From assembly GCA_900768695.1 (NCBI GenBank), contig CAAGDY010000295.1, positions 1-23,540 on the forward strand: 23,540 nucleotides of DNA. Direction: 5' to 3'. Numbering within the stretch: position 1 is the first letter of the stretch; every line of letters starts with the position of its first letter. The notes below the pieces were generated by a model, which was not told the DNA's origin, searched no databases, and saw nothing but the letters and a program-made list of their open reading frames with translations. This stretch comes from an uncultured Anaerovibrio sp. Lineage in GTDB: Bacteria > Bacillota > Negativicutes > Selenomonadales > Selenomonadaceae. Both the position numbers and the translations under genes were made by a program. Positions 1-8,639 of this stretch are shown in pieces.

Positions 1-1115
1 GGCTCCCTTGCCTCCATAGCCGATACAATCCGCTCCGTAAGCTCCTCATCGCTCATAGGAAAGCTGTAAGGCACCTCCACATCAAACACCAGGCGGCTGC
101 CGTGGAAGATATGCACATCGTGCATGCTCAGGCTTCCGTCTATGCCCTTCAGCTCCTCTGACAGGCTTTCCAGCAGGGCATCAAACTCAGGATTGCCCAC
201 AAGCTTCGGATCCACATGCACTATAGCATGAACCTCCAGCTCTTTCTCAATAGCATGCTCCAGGCGGCTGGCCACCGCATGGGCCTCCATCAGCGTCATA
301 GTAGAGGTTACCTCGATATGCACGGAGGCAAAAACATTGCCCGGCCCGTAGCTGTGCGCCATCACATCATGCACGCCCAGCACGCGCCTGTCCCTGACAG
401 AAATCTTCATAATCCTGCCCAGAAGCTCCGGGTCAGCAGGCTTGCCAAGGATGGGCTGCAGGGTTTCACTGGCGGCCCCCCAGCCGCTGTACATGATGAA
501 CACTCCCACCACAATGCCTGCGGCACCGTCCAGATTGTAGCCGGTAGCGCCATAAATCAGAAGGCAGGCAATAACCACAGAAGTGGCAACGCAGTCGGTC
601 ATGCTGTCCATGGCTACTGCGTTAAAGGCAGGAGAGTCTGTTTTCCTGCCCAGATGCCTGTTAAATGCCCCCAGCCATACCTTGAAGGCCACTGATGCCG
701 CCATGACGGCAATGGCAGCAGCCGAAACCTCCACCGGCTCCGGCTCCAGAAGCTTTTCCACGGAGGTCTTCATCAGCTCAAAGCCCACCAGCAGGATTAT
801 CCCGGCAATAACCAGTGCCGCAATATACTCAATGCGCCCGTGTCCATAGGGATGCTCCTCATCCGCAGGCTTGGCCGACATCTTCAATCCCAGCATGGTT
901 ACAACAGAGCTTCCTGCATCTGAAAGGTTGTTGATTCCATCGCCGATAATCCCCACGGAGCCACTGACGAAGCCCGTCACCAGCTTCATGGTGCAGAGCA
1001 GCAGATTTACGCATATCCCCACACCGCCGCTCAAAAGGCCATACTCCTTACGCACATCGGAATTGTTTACATTATCAAAATCCTTAACAAATTTCCGTAT
1101 CAAAAATTCCGTCAT
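1..1115 (-). CDS. Cation diffusion facilitator (CDF) metal exporter, probably Mn2+, partial (3' end beyond window)
   Basis: CDF transporters are inner-membrane proton antiporters that export divalent metals. The reading frame begins at ATG 1113-1115 and stays open to base 1, giving about 371 residues with the C-terminus missing. Several hydrophobic helices lie between residues 27 and 210, and the family signature HPYGHGRIEY is at 88-97. A cytoplasmic ferredoxin-like domain follows from about 215 and is rich in His (VHDV, HIEV, HVDP, HDVHIFH). The transport site reads N62-x3-D66 in TM2 and D170-x3-D174 in TM5. This N-D-D-D set is known from MntE-type manganese exporters, whereas zinc CDFs use H/D-D-H-D. 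Mn2+ as substrate is therefore inferred from the site, not proven. The gene starts 20 bp after the M18 peptidase stop and is probably in the same transcript. The Shine-Dalgarno is weak. The CDF family assignment is secure. Confidence 0.9.
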   Translation of the reverse strand, partial: MTEFLIRKFVKDFDNVNNSDVRKEYGLLSGGVGICVNLLLCTMKLVTGFVSGSVGIIGDGINNLSDAGSSVVTMLGLKMSAKPADEEHPYGHGRIEYIAALVIAGIILLVGFELMKTSVEKLLEPEPVEVSAAAIAVMAASVAFKVWLGAFNRHLGRKTDSPAFNAVAMDSMTDCVATSVVIACLLIYGATGYNLDGAAGIVVGVFIMYSGWGAASETLQPILGKPADPELLGRIMKISVRDRRVLGVHDVMAHSYGPGNVFASVHIEVTSTMTLMEAHAVASRLEHAIEKELEVHAIVHVDPKLVGNPEFDALLESLSEELKGIDGSLSMHDVHIFHGSRLVFDVEVPYSFPMSDEELTERIVSAMEARE

Positions 1116-1135
1116 AAAAACACTTCTTTAAAGCC

Positions 1136-2563
1136 TTAGATTTCCTGCAGAAACGCCTTGTAGCCCTTGTAGGCCTCATATACATCCACCTTGCTGACAG
1201 CCTCCCATGGTGCATGCATGCTAAGCACCGGCACGCCGCTGTCAATTACATTCATGCCGTAGAGGGACATGATATAGGCGATAGTGCCGCCGCCGCCCAG
1301 GTCAACCCTTCCCAGCTCCGCAGTCTGGAATTTAACATTATGCTTGTCCAGCACCCCCCGGAGCCTGCCCAGGTATTCTGCACTGGCATCGTTGGAGCCG
1401 GACTTTCCCCTGGAGCCGGTAAACTTCATCAGCACCATGCCCTTGCCCAGATAAGCGCAGTTCTTCTTGTCGTAGGCACTAGCATAGAGGCTGTCAAAGG
1501 CGGAGCTGACATCTGAGGACAGCATGTAGGAGTTTGCCAGGCAGCGGCGGGTGGAAAGGCCGCTATAGCCTCTCAGGGCATGAAGTATTTCTGCCACCGC
1601 ATTCTCAAAGAACCTGGACTGCATGCCGCTGGCACCTACGCTGCCTATTTCCTCCTTGTCCACCAGCAGGCAGCAGGAGGTACGCTCCACCTTGTCCACC
1701 TCCAGCATGGCAGCCAGAGATGTATAAGCACATACCCGGTCATCATGGCCGTAGGCCAGCACCATGCTGCGGTCAATGCCCAGATCCCTTGCCCTGCCGG
1801 CAGGCACCATGGTCAGCTCAGCGGACACGAAATCGTCCTCCTCTATGCCGTACTGCGCCTTCAAAAGCTCCAGAATGCCGGCCTTGACCGCATCCTTTTC
1901 CTTGCCCTCCAGCGGATGGCTGCCGATGAGGACATCCAAATCCTCCCCCTCCACTACCACAGTGGCCTTCTTTTCCATCTGCTTCTGGGAAAGGTGGATA
2001 AGAAGATCGGTTACGCAGAAAACAGGGTCATCCTCCTTTTCGCCGATAACCACCTTCACCACGCTGCCATCTTTTTTTACCACTACGCCATGGAGGGCCA
2101 AAGGCAGAGTTACCCACTGATACTTCTTGATGCCCCCGTAGTAGTGGGTATCAAAATAGGCCATGCCCCCATCCTCGTAAAGAGGCTTCTGCTTCAGGTC
2201 AAGACGGCAGGTATCAATATGGGCACCCAGAATTGCCATGCCCTTTTCCATGGACATGGTGCCGATGTTGAACATGGCAACTGCTTTCTTCATGCAGACG
2301 GCATATACCTTGTCCCCCGGCTTCAGGCCTTCGCCTCCCTCAATAATCTCCTGCAAGTCGCGATAGCCCTTTTCCCTTGCCTGACGGACAATCTCCTCCG
2401 TGCTTTCCCGCTCCGTCTTGCAGCTGCTCAGAAATTCCTTGTAGCTTTCATTCAGGCTGGCAAGAGCCTCCTTCTCTGCCTCGCTGTAGCTGTTCCAGAC
2501 AGCCATGTCCTTCTTTTCCTTCTTTTCCTTCTTTTCCTTGTTTTCCTTTTTTTCCTCTGCCAT
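1136..2563 (-). CDS. M18 family aminopeptidase (aspartyl aminopeptidase-like)
   Basis: Zinc-dependent cytosolic exopeptidase of the M18 family, which removes N-terminal (often acidic or neutral) residues from peptides. The protein has 475 residues. Metal and catalytic motifs are visible in order: GAHIDTCRLD with His115, the DKEEIGSVGA segment near the middle, YGHDDR, and SMHAP near the C-terminus. The dodecamer-forming M18 fold spans the whole protein. The first ~19 residues are an unusual Lys/Glu run (EKK units) encoded by a 9-bp tandem repeat, and M18 relatives I recall begin near the following Met20 (MAVWNSYSEAEK). ATG 2561-2563 has an AGAGG Shine-Dalgarno 8-9 nt upstream, but internal ATG 2504-2506 is a serious alternative start. 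The gene follows dusB by 57 bp and precedes the CDF gene by 20 bp. Family certain; exact substrate unknown. Confidence 0.93.
   Translation of the reverse strand: MAEEKKENKEKKEKKEKKDMAVWNSYSEAEKEALASLNESYKEFLSSCKTERESTEEIVRQAREKGYRDLQEIIEGGEGLKPGDKVYAVCMKKAVAMFNIGTMSMEKGMAILGAHIDTCRLDLKQKPLYEDGGMAYFDTHYYGGIKKYQWVTLPLALHGVVVKKDGSVVKVVIGEKEDDPVFCVTDLLIHLSQKQMEKKATVVVEGEDLDVLIGSHPLEGKEKDAVKAGILELLKAQYGIEEDDFVSAELTMVPAGRARDLGIDRSMVLAYGHDDRVCAYTSLAAMLEVDKVERTSCCLLVDKEEIGSVGASGMQSRFFENAVAEILHALRGYSGLSTRRCLANSYMLSSDVSSAFDSLYASAYDKKNCAYLGKGMVLMKFTGSRGKSGSNDASAEYLGRLRGVLDKHNVKFQTAELGRVDLGGGGTIAYIMSLYGMNVIDSGVPVLSMHAPWEAVSKVDVYEAYKGYKAFLQEI
2508..2552 (-). repeat. 9-bp coding tandem repeat in the 5' end of the M18 gene
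   Basis: Five consecutive 9-bp units, TCCTTCTTT on the plus strand, with the last two units slightly changed. On the coding strand they read as AAGGA-containing units and encode the Lys/Glu repeats of residues 4-18. The repeat ends 2 bp before the internal ATG at 2504-2506, so it places Shine-Dalgarno-like AAGGA motifs at 9-nt intervals upstream of that codon. Confidence 0.85.
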
Positions 2564-2620
2564 ATCAAATTACCTCTATTATCTGTATCTCTGCATTAAC
2601 GCATATCTATTTTATTATGC

Positions 2621-3577
2621 CTATTTCATCTTTTCCAGCACGCGCAGAAAATCATCACGGCATACAGCCTGATTAAAAAGGCACCTCAGCTCCGCACTGC
2701 CCTTGATGCCCCGTGTGTACCAGGTGGCATGCTTGCGCATCTCGCGCGGGCCGATATAGTCCCCCTTGAATTTCAGCAGCATGTCCAGATGGCGGATGAT
2801 GACTTCCTTCCGTTCCTCTATGGTCGGCCCCGGCAGAACAGCACCTGTTTTCAGGTACTCGGTAAGCTGGCGGAATATCCACGGATTGCCCTGTGCTGCC
2901 CTGCCCACCATGACAGCCTCACAGCCTGTCACCTGACGGATTTTCGCCAAATCCTGCACATTGCGCACATCGCCGTTGGCTATCACCGGAATCCGCAGGC
3001 TCTCACGCACCCGGCCGATGATTTGCCAGTCAGCCTGGTCCCGGTAAAACTGCTCCCTTGTCCTGCCGTGGATGGCAATAGCAACCACCCCGGCCTCCTG
3101 GGCCAGCTGGGCCATCTCCATGATATTGATGCTCTTTTCATCCCAGCCGATGCGCAGCTTGACCGTCACCGGCATATCCACCGCGCCCACCAGCGCCTTC
3201 AGCACCCTGTAGGCATTCTCCGGATTTTTCAGCATAGCGGAGCCCTCATGGTTCTTTACCACCTTGGGTGCCGGACAGCCCATATTAAAATCAAGAATAT
3301 CTGCACAGCCAAGACCTGCCACATACTCCGCCGCCCGCGCCACGCTGTCAGCCTCTGCACCAAAAAGCTGCATGGCCATAGGACGCTCCTCCTGCTCCGT
3401 CTTCAGCATATTCAGGGTATGCTCGTTGCGATAATTAATACCCTTGTCGCTGACCATCTCCGAATACACCAGCGGACAGCCCATTTCCCGCGCCAGGATT
3501 CTGTAGGGCGTGTCCGTAACACCTGCCATAGGAGCCAGAAAGACGGGATACTCAAACTCAAAATTACCTATCCGCAT
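2621..3577 (-). CDS. dusB: tRNA-dihydrouridine synthase DusB
   Basis: FMN-dependent enzyme that reduces uridines in the D-loop of tRNA to dihydrouridine. The protein has 318 residues, the usual length. Visible motifs are the N-terminal FMN-barrel signature APMAGVTDTPYR (15-26), the active-site loop MGCPAPKV with the catalytic Cys at about residue 100, the TVKLRIGWD strand, the HGRTREQ segment, IANGDV, and the FMN phosphate site VGRAAQGNPW. A C-terminal helical tRNA-binding domain follows. ATG 3575-3577 is preceded by AGAGGA with 7-nt spacing and shares one base with the coaX stop (TGATG), so the two genes are translationally coupled. Placement after birA and coaX matches many Firmicutes. Confidence 0.96.
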   Translation of the reverse strand: MRIGNFEFEYPVFLAPMAGVTDTPYRILAREMGCPLVYSEMVSDKGINYRNEHTLNMLKTEQEERPMAMQLFGAEADSVARAAEYVAGLGCADILDFNMGCPAPKVVKNHEGSAMLKNPENAYRVLKALVGAVDMPVTVKLRIGWDEKSINIMEMAQLAQEAGVVAIAIHGRTREQFYRDQADWQIIGRVRESLRIPVIANGDVRNVQDLAKIRQVTGCEAVMVGRAAQGNPWIFRQLTEYLKTGAVLPGPTIEERKEVIIRHLDMLLKFKGDYIGPREMRKHATWYTRGIKGSAELRCLFNQAVCRDDFLRVLEKMK

Positions 3578-4341
3578 CAGTGATTCCTCTCATACAGGGC
3601 GCGCAGTCCCGTCAGGGTAAGGAAGTAATCTATCCTGTCAATGGTAGTTGATTCCTTGGCAATCATCTTGGCGAAGCCGCCGGTGGCAACAACCTCCATC
3701 TCCTTGCCATACTCCTTCTTGATGCGGTGGACGATGGCGTCAATGTGACCGGCAAAGCCAAAAATCAGCCCTGCCTGCATGCCGTTGATGGTGTTGCGGC
3801 AAATAATGTTCTTCGGCGTCACCAGCTCGATGCGTGGCAGCTTGGCAGCCCGCTGAAACAGGCCCTCGGCGGCCGTTCCCAGCCCCGGGGAAATAACGCC
3901 CCCCAGAAAATCGCCATTGGTATCCACCACATCAAAGGTGGTAGCCGTACCGATATCGATGACAATCAGCGGTCCGCCATACTGCTCGTATGCTCCTACT
4001 ACATTCACAATACGGTCAGCGCCAATCTCCCGCGGATTTTCATATTTCAGCTTGATGCCGGTCCTGATGCCCGGGCCGACCACCAGCGGCTTCAGATGAA
4101 AATAGCGCTCACACATCTTTTCCATCGGAATAACCAGCGGTGGCACAACAGAAGAAATAATCACAGCATCAATATCGGACATGCCGAAATTATGATGCCT
4201 GAAAATGCTTTCCAAAAGCAGACCATACTCATCACTGGTTTTCTGGCGGTCAGTAGAAATACGCCAATGGTGCTGCAGCTTCTTGCCAATGTATGTCCCC
4301 ATGACAATATTACTGTTGCCAATATCTATTACTAAGAGCAT
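3577..4341 (-). CDS. coaX: Type III pantothenate kinase
   Basis: ATP-dependent phosphorylation of pantothenate, the first step of coenzyme A synthesis, by the ASKHA-fold type III enzyme, which is resistant to CoA feedback. The protein has 254 residues, typical for CoaX. Motifs: N-terminal phosphate-1 loop DIGNSNIVMG (residues 5-14), the GADRIVNVVGAYEQYG pantothenate/dimer region near 100-115, and the phosphate-2 loop VIDIGTATTFDVV near 125. The C-terminus carries the ATGGFAKMI adenosine motif. I chose ATG 4339-4341 because GGGGGA lies 5-6 nt upstream and the protein then begins MLLVIDIGN as in homologues; an in-frame TTG at 4353 is less likely. It lies between birA and dusB, so biotin and CoA functions are grouped. 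Confidence 0.96.
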   Translation of the reverse strand: MLLVIDIGNSNIVMGTYIGKKLQHHWRISTDRQKTSDEYGLLLESIFRHHNFGMSDIDAVIISSVVPPLVIPMEKMCERYFHLKPLVVGPGIRTGIKLKYENPREIGADRIVNVVGAYEQYGGPLIVIDIGTATTFDVVDTNGDFLGGVISPGLGTAAEGLFQRAAKLPRIELVTPKNIICRNTINGMQAGLIFGFAGHIDAIVHRIKKEYGKEMEVVATGGFAKMIAKESTTIDRIDYFLTLTGLRALYERNH

Positions 4342-4375
4342 AAAATCCCCCAAATCATCTTGCTTTCATTGCAAA

Positions 4376-4411
4376 GGACTGCTTTCAGGCACAGCTGCCC
4401 TCATGCAGTCC
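4376..4411 (-). other. Branched hairpin in the birA-coaX intergenic region
   Basis: In the 79 bp between birA and coaX the minus-strand RNA can form an outer 7-bp stem (GGACTGC with GCAGTCC) enclosing a smaller inner hairpin (GGCA, loop GCUG, UGCC). Only UUUGC follows, so it is at best a weak terminator. It could be an mRNA processing or stability element. No other signal was recognised in this gap. Confidence 0.4.
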
Positions 4412-4420
4412 CCCTATATA

Positions 4421-5389
4421 TTAATTTCTCGGCCGAATCGACACATCCCCTGCCAGTACACGCCTTATGCCGTTCTCTGTTTCCACCAGCAGGGCACCAT
4501 CATCGTCAATATCCTTCGCCGTACCAACAAAGGCTTCCTGCAGGCCCAGCACATTAATCTCCTGCCCCAGGGTGATGGAGTAACGGCGCCACTGGTCGAG
4601 AAGCCCGGCAAAGCCGTTTTTCAGCACATCGATATAAAGAGCCTCCATATGCTGCAGGATACTCTGCAAAAAAGCCACGCGGTCTACATCATGCCCCAGC
4701 ATATCTGACATGGAGCCGGCCTTGTCCATTATATCAGCAGGAAAACTGCTCTGAGGGATGTTCACATTGATACCCGTGCCAATAACTACATAGTTTATCC
4801 TGTCCATTTCAGCACTCATCTCCGTGAGAATCCCTGTTAGCTTCCTGCCCTGGCAATATATATCGTTTGGCCATTTGATGCCGGCATCCAGCCCCTGCTC
4901 CCGCATGGCCCTGGCCACGGCTACCGCCGCCAAAAGCGTACACTTCGGAGCCTCCTGGGGGAGAAAGTCAGGCCGCAGAATTACGGAAAACCACACGCCG
5001 CCGCGGGGGCAGAAGAAGCTGCGCTCCAGCCGTCCCTTGCCGGTACTCTGCATTTCACTTACGATTACCGTGCCCTCGTCAGCACCTGCCGCCGCAACCC
5101 TTTTGCCCTCATCATTTGTGGATGGGATATCATCAAAGCTGATGACAGACTGCCCCAGCAGCCTGGTCTGCAGGTTGTGGGTTATCAGCTCAGGCAGCAG
5201 CCTGTCAGGCGTCCCCAGCAGGCTATAGCCACTCCGCGCCCTGCTTTCAATCTGATATCCCGCCGCCTTCAGCTCCTTGATATGCTTCCAGACGGCCGTC
5301 CTGGATACCCCCAGCCGGCTGGCTATTTCCTCGCCGGAGATACAGCCATCCTGCCGTGAACGCAGGAGTTCAAGAATTTTGGAACGCAT
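4421..5389 (-). CDS. birA: Bifunctional biotin-[acetyl-CoA-carboxylase] ligase / biotin operon repressor
   Basis: Activates biotin to biotinyl-5'-AMP and transfers it to the lysine of biotin-dependent carboxylases or decarboxylases. The holorepressor form also binds DNA. The protein has 322 residues. The N-terminal winged helix at about 1-60 reads ISGEEIASRLGVSRTAVWKHIKEL, so this is the regulatory class II form. The ligase domain follows, with the biotinyl-AMP loop STGKGRLERSFFCPRGG near 115-130 and the KWPNDIY strand near 170-180. The C-terminal SH3-like domain begins near 270. ATG 5387-5389 has GGAGG 6 nt upstream; GTG 5390-5392 directly before it is too close. It lies 39 bp after the asparaginase gene. 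No biotin biosynthesis gene or BirA operator was seen in the window. Confidence 0.96.
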   Translation of the reverse strand: MRSKILELLRSRQDGCISGEEIASRLGVSRTAVWKHIKELKAAGYQIESRARSGYSLLGTPDRLLPELITHNLQTRLLGQSVISFDDIPSTNDEGKRVAAAGADEGTVIVSEMQSTGKGRLERSFFCPRGGVWFSVILRPDFLPQEAPKCTLLAAVAVARAMREQGLDAGIKWPNDIYCQGRKLTGILTEMSAEMDRINYVVIGTGINVNIPQSSFPADIMDKAGSMSDMLGHDVDRVAFLQSILQHMEALYIDVLKNGFAGLLDQWRRYSITLGQEINVLGLQEAFVGTAKDIDDDGALLVETENGIRRVLAGDVSIRPRN

Positions 5390-5428
5390 CACGCGCCTCC
5401 TCTGTAATCACAATCATCCTCAAAAATT

Positions 5429-6424
5429 TTACAGCTTGTACTCAATGGTACCGATAACATCGCCACGATGATTTTTCAGCACCGGCGGATACTTTGCCAG
5501 AAGCTGCTCATACTCGTCCTTCGTAAGAATATCCATGTACTTCAGCACCGCCATGACAGCAGGATTCACAGCGCCATAATCGCCGTCCTCCACCTTGAAG
5601 GCAATGCCCATATCCTCATCGCGGACAGACATGCAGTACACCGCATCCGCGCCAATCTTGGCAATCACCCGGCCCCCGGTAATCTGGGAAATGGCCGTAT
5701 CAATGCGGCCGGTGCCTGCCAGGGCATCAGGATGGGCGGCCATGGCATCGCGGATAGTGCGGGCCGCCGCCTCGTATTCGCCCCACTCGCCCTTGTCAGG
5801 ACTGCCCAGGCGGGCGTATGCCCTTGCCATATGGTCCAGCGGCAGGTAGAATACCGGCACGCCACAGCCATCAATGCCGATTTCCAGCTTGTCCTCCGGC
5901 ATGCAGGAAGCCATAGCCACATGCTGGAAAATCACCTTCTGGGCCGGATGGTCAGGCTTGATATAGTCCTCCACAGGCAACCCCATCATCTGGCACAGGG
6001 CCAGAATCTGGGAGTGCTTGCCGGAGCAGGCATTATGCACAGCCTGCGGGCGTTCCCCCTTCTTTATCAGCTCCACATTGGCCTTGCCGCTCATCGGGCG
6101 GGCCGCCCCGCAGTTCAGCACATCCACGGACAGCCCCAGCTTGCCCAAAACGCCCTGCACCAGTTCCACATGGAAGGGCTCACCACTGTGTGATGACACC
6201 AGAAAAGCCAGCTCCCTGTCTGTAAGCCCGTATTTCTCCAGTCCGCCGTTCTTCACAAACGCCAATGCCTGAAAAGGCTTGGCGGCACTGCGCCAGAACA
6301 TAGGCAGCCTGCCATTGCCGGCCTCCTTCAGAATATCCCCCTTGCAGTTGACAGCTACCACGTCGGCACGATGGATATTCTCCACATGGCCTGCCCGGGT
6401 GTACTCCAGAATAATCTCGCTCAT
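5429..6424 (-). CDS. Class 3 (Rhizobium etli ReAV-type, Asparaginase_II family) L-asparaginase
   Basis: Hydrolyses L-asparagine to aspartate and ammonia; probably cytosolic, as no signal peptide is seen. The protein has 331 residues and does not resemble E. coli AnsA/AnsB. It has the serine-lysine and zinc-site motifs of the ReAV family: S46-A-A-K49 (in WRSAAKPFQ), the SSHSGE motif at 77-82, C133-S-G-K136, and C187 in GIDGCGVP. Each lies two residues before the position I recall for R. etli ReAV (Ser48, Lys51, Cys135, Lys138, Cys189). ATG 6422-6424 follows GAGGGG by 8 nt; the open frame continues upstream to 6517, but through a terminator hairpin, so a longer protein is unlikely. The gene heads the birA-coaX-dusB group. 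Asparaginase activity is likely but some family members are uncharacterised. Confidence 0.88.
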   Translation of the reverse strand: MSEIILEYTRAGHVENIHRADVVAVNCKGDILKEAGNGRLPMFWRSAAKPFQALAFVKNGGLEKYGLTDRELAFLVSSHSGEPFHVELVQGVLGKLGLSVDVLNCGAARPMSGKANVELIKKGERPQAVHNACSGKHSQILALCQMMGLPVEDYIKPDHPAQKVIFQHVAMASCMPEDKLEIGIDGCGVPVFYLPLDHMARAYARLGSPDKGEWGEYEAAARTIRDAMAAHPDALAGTGRIDTAISQITGGRVIAKIGADAVYCMSVRDEDMGIAFKVEDGDYGAVNPAVMAVLKYMDILTKDEYEQLLAKYPPVLKNHRGDVIGTIEYKL

Positions 6425-6452
6425 AAGCTCTACCCCTCTCCTTTTTAACCTG

Positions 6453-6488
6453 AAAAAGCGGCATGGATAAAACCAATGCCGCCTTTTT
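6453..6488 (-). terminator. Rho-independent terminator after ftsH (likely bidirectional)
   Basis: Stem of about 8 bp around GGCAT/ATGCC with a short A/T loop, flanked on one side by AAAAA and on the other by TTTTT, so it can work in both directions. It lies 51 bp after the ftsH stop and 28 bp before the asparaginase start. No convincing promoter is seen between it and that start, so the asparaginase group may depend on read-through or on a promoter not recognised here. Confidence 0.8.
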
Positions 6489-6539
6489 ATCTCACAACCA
6501 TCTTGATAGGATGGCATTAAATTCCACTCATTTGAAATT

Positions 6540-8537
6540 TTAGTCCTTCACTGAGGTATTCATATTCGGCTCCGGATTGGTGACATCCACAGGCACCGCT
6601 TCCTTTTCCCTCGCCTTTTCCCGGACGGCCTCGGAATCCGGCTCCTCCAGTGGCATCAGTAGCGGAGTGGCTGTGTTATCCTCTTCATCGTCAGCCTTAT
6701 CGCTGTCATCATCGGCTTCCTTCTCCGTCACGTTGCCAAAGCCGACAATTTCCTTCAGCTCATCTGCCTCCAGGGTCTCCTTTTCAATCAGAGCCTCGGC
6801 AACGGCGTGGAGCTTGTCAATATTATCTGACAGAATAATACGGCACTCCTCATAGGCAGAGGTAATCAGCTTGTAAACCTCCCGGTCAATATCAGAAGCA
6901 ATTTCCTCGGAATAGTTGCGCTGGTTGTTCAGGTCCCTGCCCAAAAATACCTGATGGTCACTGCTCTCACCAAAGGCAATCGGCCCCAGGTGCTTGCTCA
7001 TGCCGTACTCCATAATCATGCTTCTGGCCATCTGGGTAGCCCGCTGGATATCATTCTGGGCACCTGTGCTGATTTCCTTCAGCACGACCTCTTCCGCCAC
7101 GCGGCCTGCCAGAAGCGTCTTGAGCTTATCCAGCAGCTCGCTGCGGGTGGCATAGGAGCGATCCTCCTTCGGCAGCATCAGGGTGTAGCCTCCTGCCCTG
7201 CCGCGCGGAATAATCGTTACCTTGTGTACAGGGTCCGCATTCGGAAGCAGCATGCCCACCAGGGTATGTCCGCCTTCGTGATATGCCGTCAGCCGCTTTT
7301 CCTTGTCGCTCATGACCTTGGACTTGCGCTCAGGCCCGGCGATAACGCGCTCGATGGAATCCTCCAGCTCGGACATGAAAATGCTCTTCTTGTTGCGGCG
7401 GGCCGCCAGAAGAGCCGCCTCGTTCACAAGATTGCTGAGGTCAGCACCGGTAAAGCCAGGTGTACGGCGGGCCAGCACCTCCAAATCCACATCCTTGGCA
7501 ATAGGCTTGCCCTTGATATGCACCTTCAGAATTGCCAGACGGCCCTTCACATCAGGCTTGTCCACCACTATCTGCCTATCAAAGCGCCCCGGCCTCAAAA
7601 GCGCCGGGTCAAGAATATCAGGCCTGTTGGTAGCCGCAATAATGATGATGCCCTCGTTGGCGGCAAAGCCATCCATCTCTACCAGCATCTGGTTCAGGGT
7701 CTGCTCACGCTCATCATGGCCGCCTCCCAGGCCGGCGCCGCGCTGGCGGCCTACGGCGTCAATCTCATCGATAAACACGATACAAGGGGCATGCTTCTTT
7801 GCCTGGTCAAACAAATCACGGACACGGGAAGCACCCACGCCCACAAACATCTCAACAAAGTCAGAGCCGCTGATGGAGAAGAACGGCACACCCGCCTCAC
7901 CGGCAACAGCCTTGGCCAGCAGGGTCTTGCCTGTACCCGGAGGGCCAAAAAGCAATACGCCCTTCGGAATCTTTGCGCCCAGCTCGTTGAACTTCTTTGG
8001 CTGCTTCAGGAACTCCACAACCTCCTGCAGTTCCTGCTTTGCCTCATCAGCACCAGCCACATCGGAAAAATGCACCTTCACCTTGTCGCCACCGCTCATC
8101 TTGGCACGGCTGCGGCCAAAGGACATAACCTTGCCGCCGCCCCCCTGGGTCTGGTTCATAAAGAAGAACCACATACCTGCCAGCAGCAGGATAGGCAGCA
8201 GGGAAGAGAAAAGTGTCGACCACCAAGGCGGCTCCGGCGGATTCTCCGCCTTTACTGTAACATTCTTCGCCTGCAGCTTATCTACCAGATTTTCCTCCTG
8301 ATACGGAAAGCCCGGCATAACAGCCTTGAACTCCGTACCATCAGACAAAGTTCCCTTGACCACATTTTCAGTCAGTACAACCTTGGACACCTCGCCATTG
8401 TCCACCTGTGCCATAAAATCAGTGTAATTCATTTCCTGAGTTTTCGGCTGCTGTTGCTGGGAAAAATAATCTATAGCAGATATAGCAACAAATATAATGA
8501 GCAAATACAATGCTACATTTTTCATGAATTTATCCAA
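6540..8537 (-). CDS. ftsH: ATP-dependent zinc metalloprotease FtsH
   Basis: Membrane-anchored AAA+ protease that degrades misfolded membrane proteins and selected regulators. The protein has 665 residues. TM1 lies at about 7-24, an extracytoplasmic domain at 25-105, TM2 at about 108-128. Then come Walker A GPPGTGKT (~198-205), Walker B IVFIDEID, the second-region-of-homology stretch ending RPGRFDR, and the zinc site HEGGH at ~420-424 (HEAGH in most FtsH; HExxH is intact). An acidic tail (about 590-665) is poorly conserved in general. The start is probably TTG 8535-8537: AAGGAGGA lies 6 nt upstream and the product begins [16 protein letters not shown] 8543 abuts the Shine-Dalgarno and ATG 8525 is too far. 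Follows hpt, as in Bacillus, but with its own promoter. Confidence 0.97.
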   Translation of the reverse strand: MDKFMKNVALYLLIIFVAISAIDYFSQQQQPKTQEMNYTDFMAQVDNGEVSKVVLTENVVKGTLSDGTEFKAVMPGFPYQEENLVDKLQAKNVTVKAENPPEPPWWSTLFSSLLPILLLAGMWFFFMNQTQGGGGKVMSFGRSRAKMSGGDKVKVHFSDVAGADEAKQELQEVVEFLKQPKKFNELGAKIPKGVLLFGPPGTGKTLLAKAVAGEAGVPFFSISGSDFVEMFVGVGASRVRDLFDQAKKHAPCIVFIDEIDAVGRQRGAGLGGGHDEREQTLNQMLVEMDGFAANEGIIIIAATNRPDILDPALLRPGRFDRQIVVDKPDVKGRLAILKVHIKGKPIAKDVDLEVLARRTPGFTGADLSNLVNEAALLAARRNKKSIFMSELEDSIERVIAGPERKSKVMSDKEKRLTAYHEGGHTLVGMLLPNADPVHKVTIIPRGRAGGYTLMLPKEDRSYATRSELLDKLKTLLAGRVAEEVVLKEISTGAQNDIQRATQMARSMIMEYGMSKHLGPIAFGESSDHQVFLGRDLNNQRNYSEEIASDIDREVYKLITSAYEECRIILSDNIDKLHAVAEALIEKETLEADELKEIVGFGNVTEKEADDDSDKADDEEDNTATPLLMPLEEPDSEAVREKAREKEAVPVDVTNPEPNMNTSVKD

Positions 8538-8600
8538 TTCCAATCCTCCTTCCGCAAAGGCTCACGGCCCCAAAAAGCCCCAATGCCCTCACAGAGAATA

Positions 8601-8629
8601 ATTATAGCATTAATTACCATATTCTACAA
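8601..8629 (-). promoter_or_regulatory. Sigma-A type promoter of ftsH
   Basis: TTGTAG (8624-8629), 17-bp spacer, TATAAT (8601-8606), with an extended -10 (TGC before TATAAT). Predicted start is near 8594, giving a leader of about 56 nt before the TTG start codon of ftsH. It lies just after the hpt stop, so ftsH can be expressed both from the tilS-hpt transcript and alone. Confidence 0.75.
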
Positions 8630-8639
8630 CGTTATAGCA

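Noticed and set aside
1580..2599. 339-codon plus-strand open frame opposite the M18 peptidase
   Set aside because: Shadow of a recognised gene; its hydrophobic C-terminal run is just the complement of the AAG/GAG repeat.
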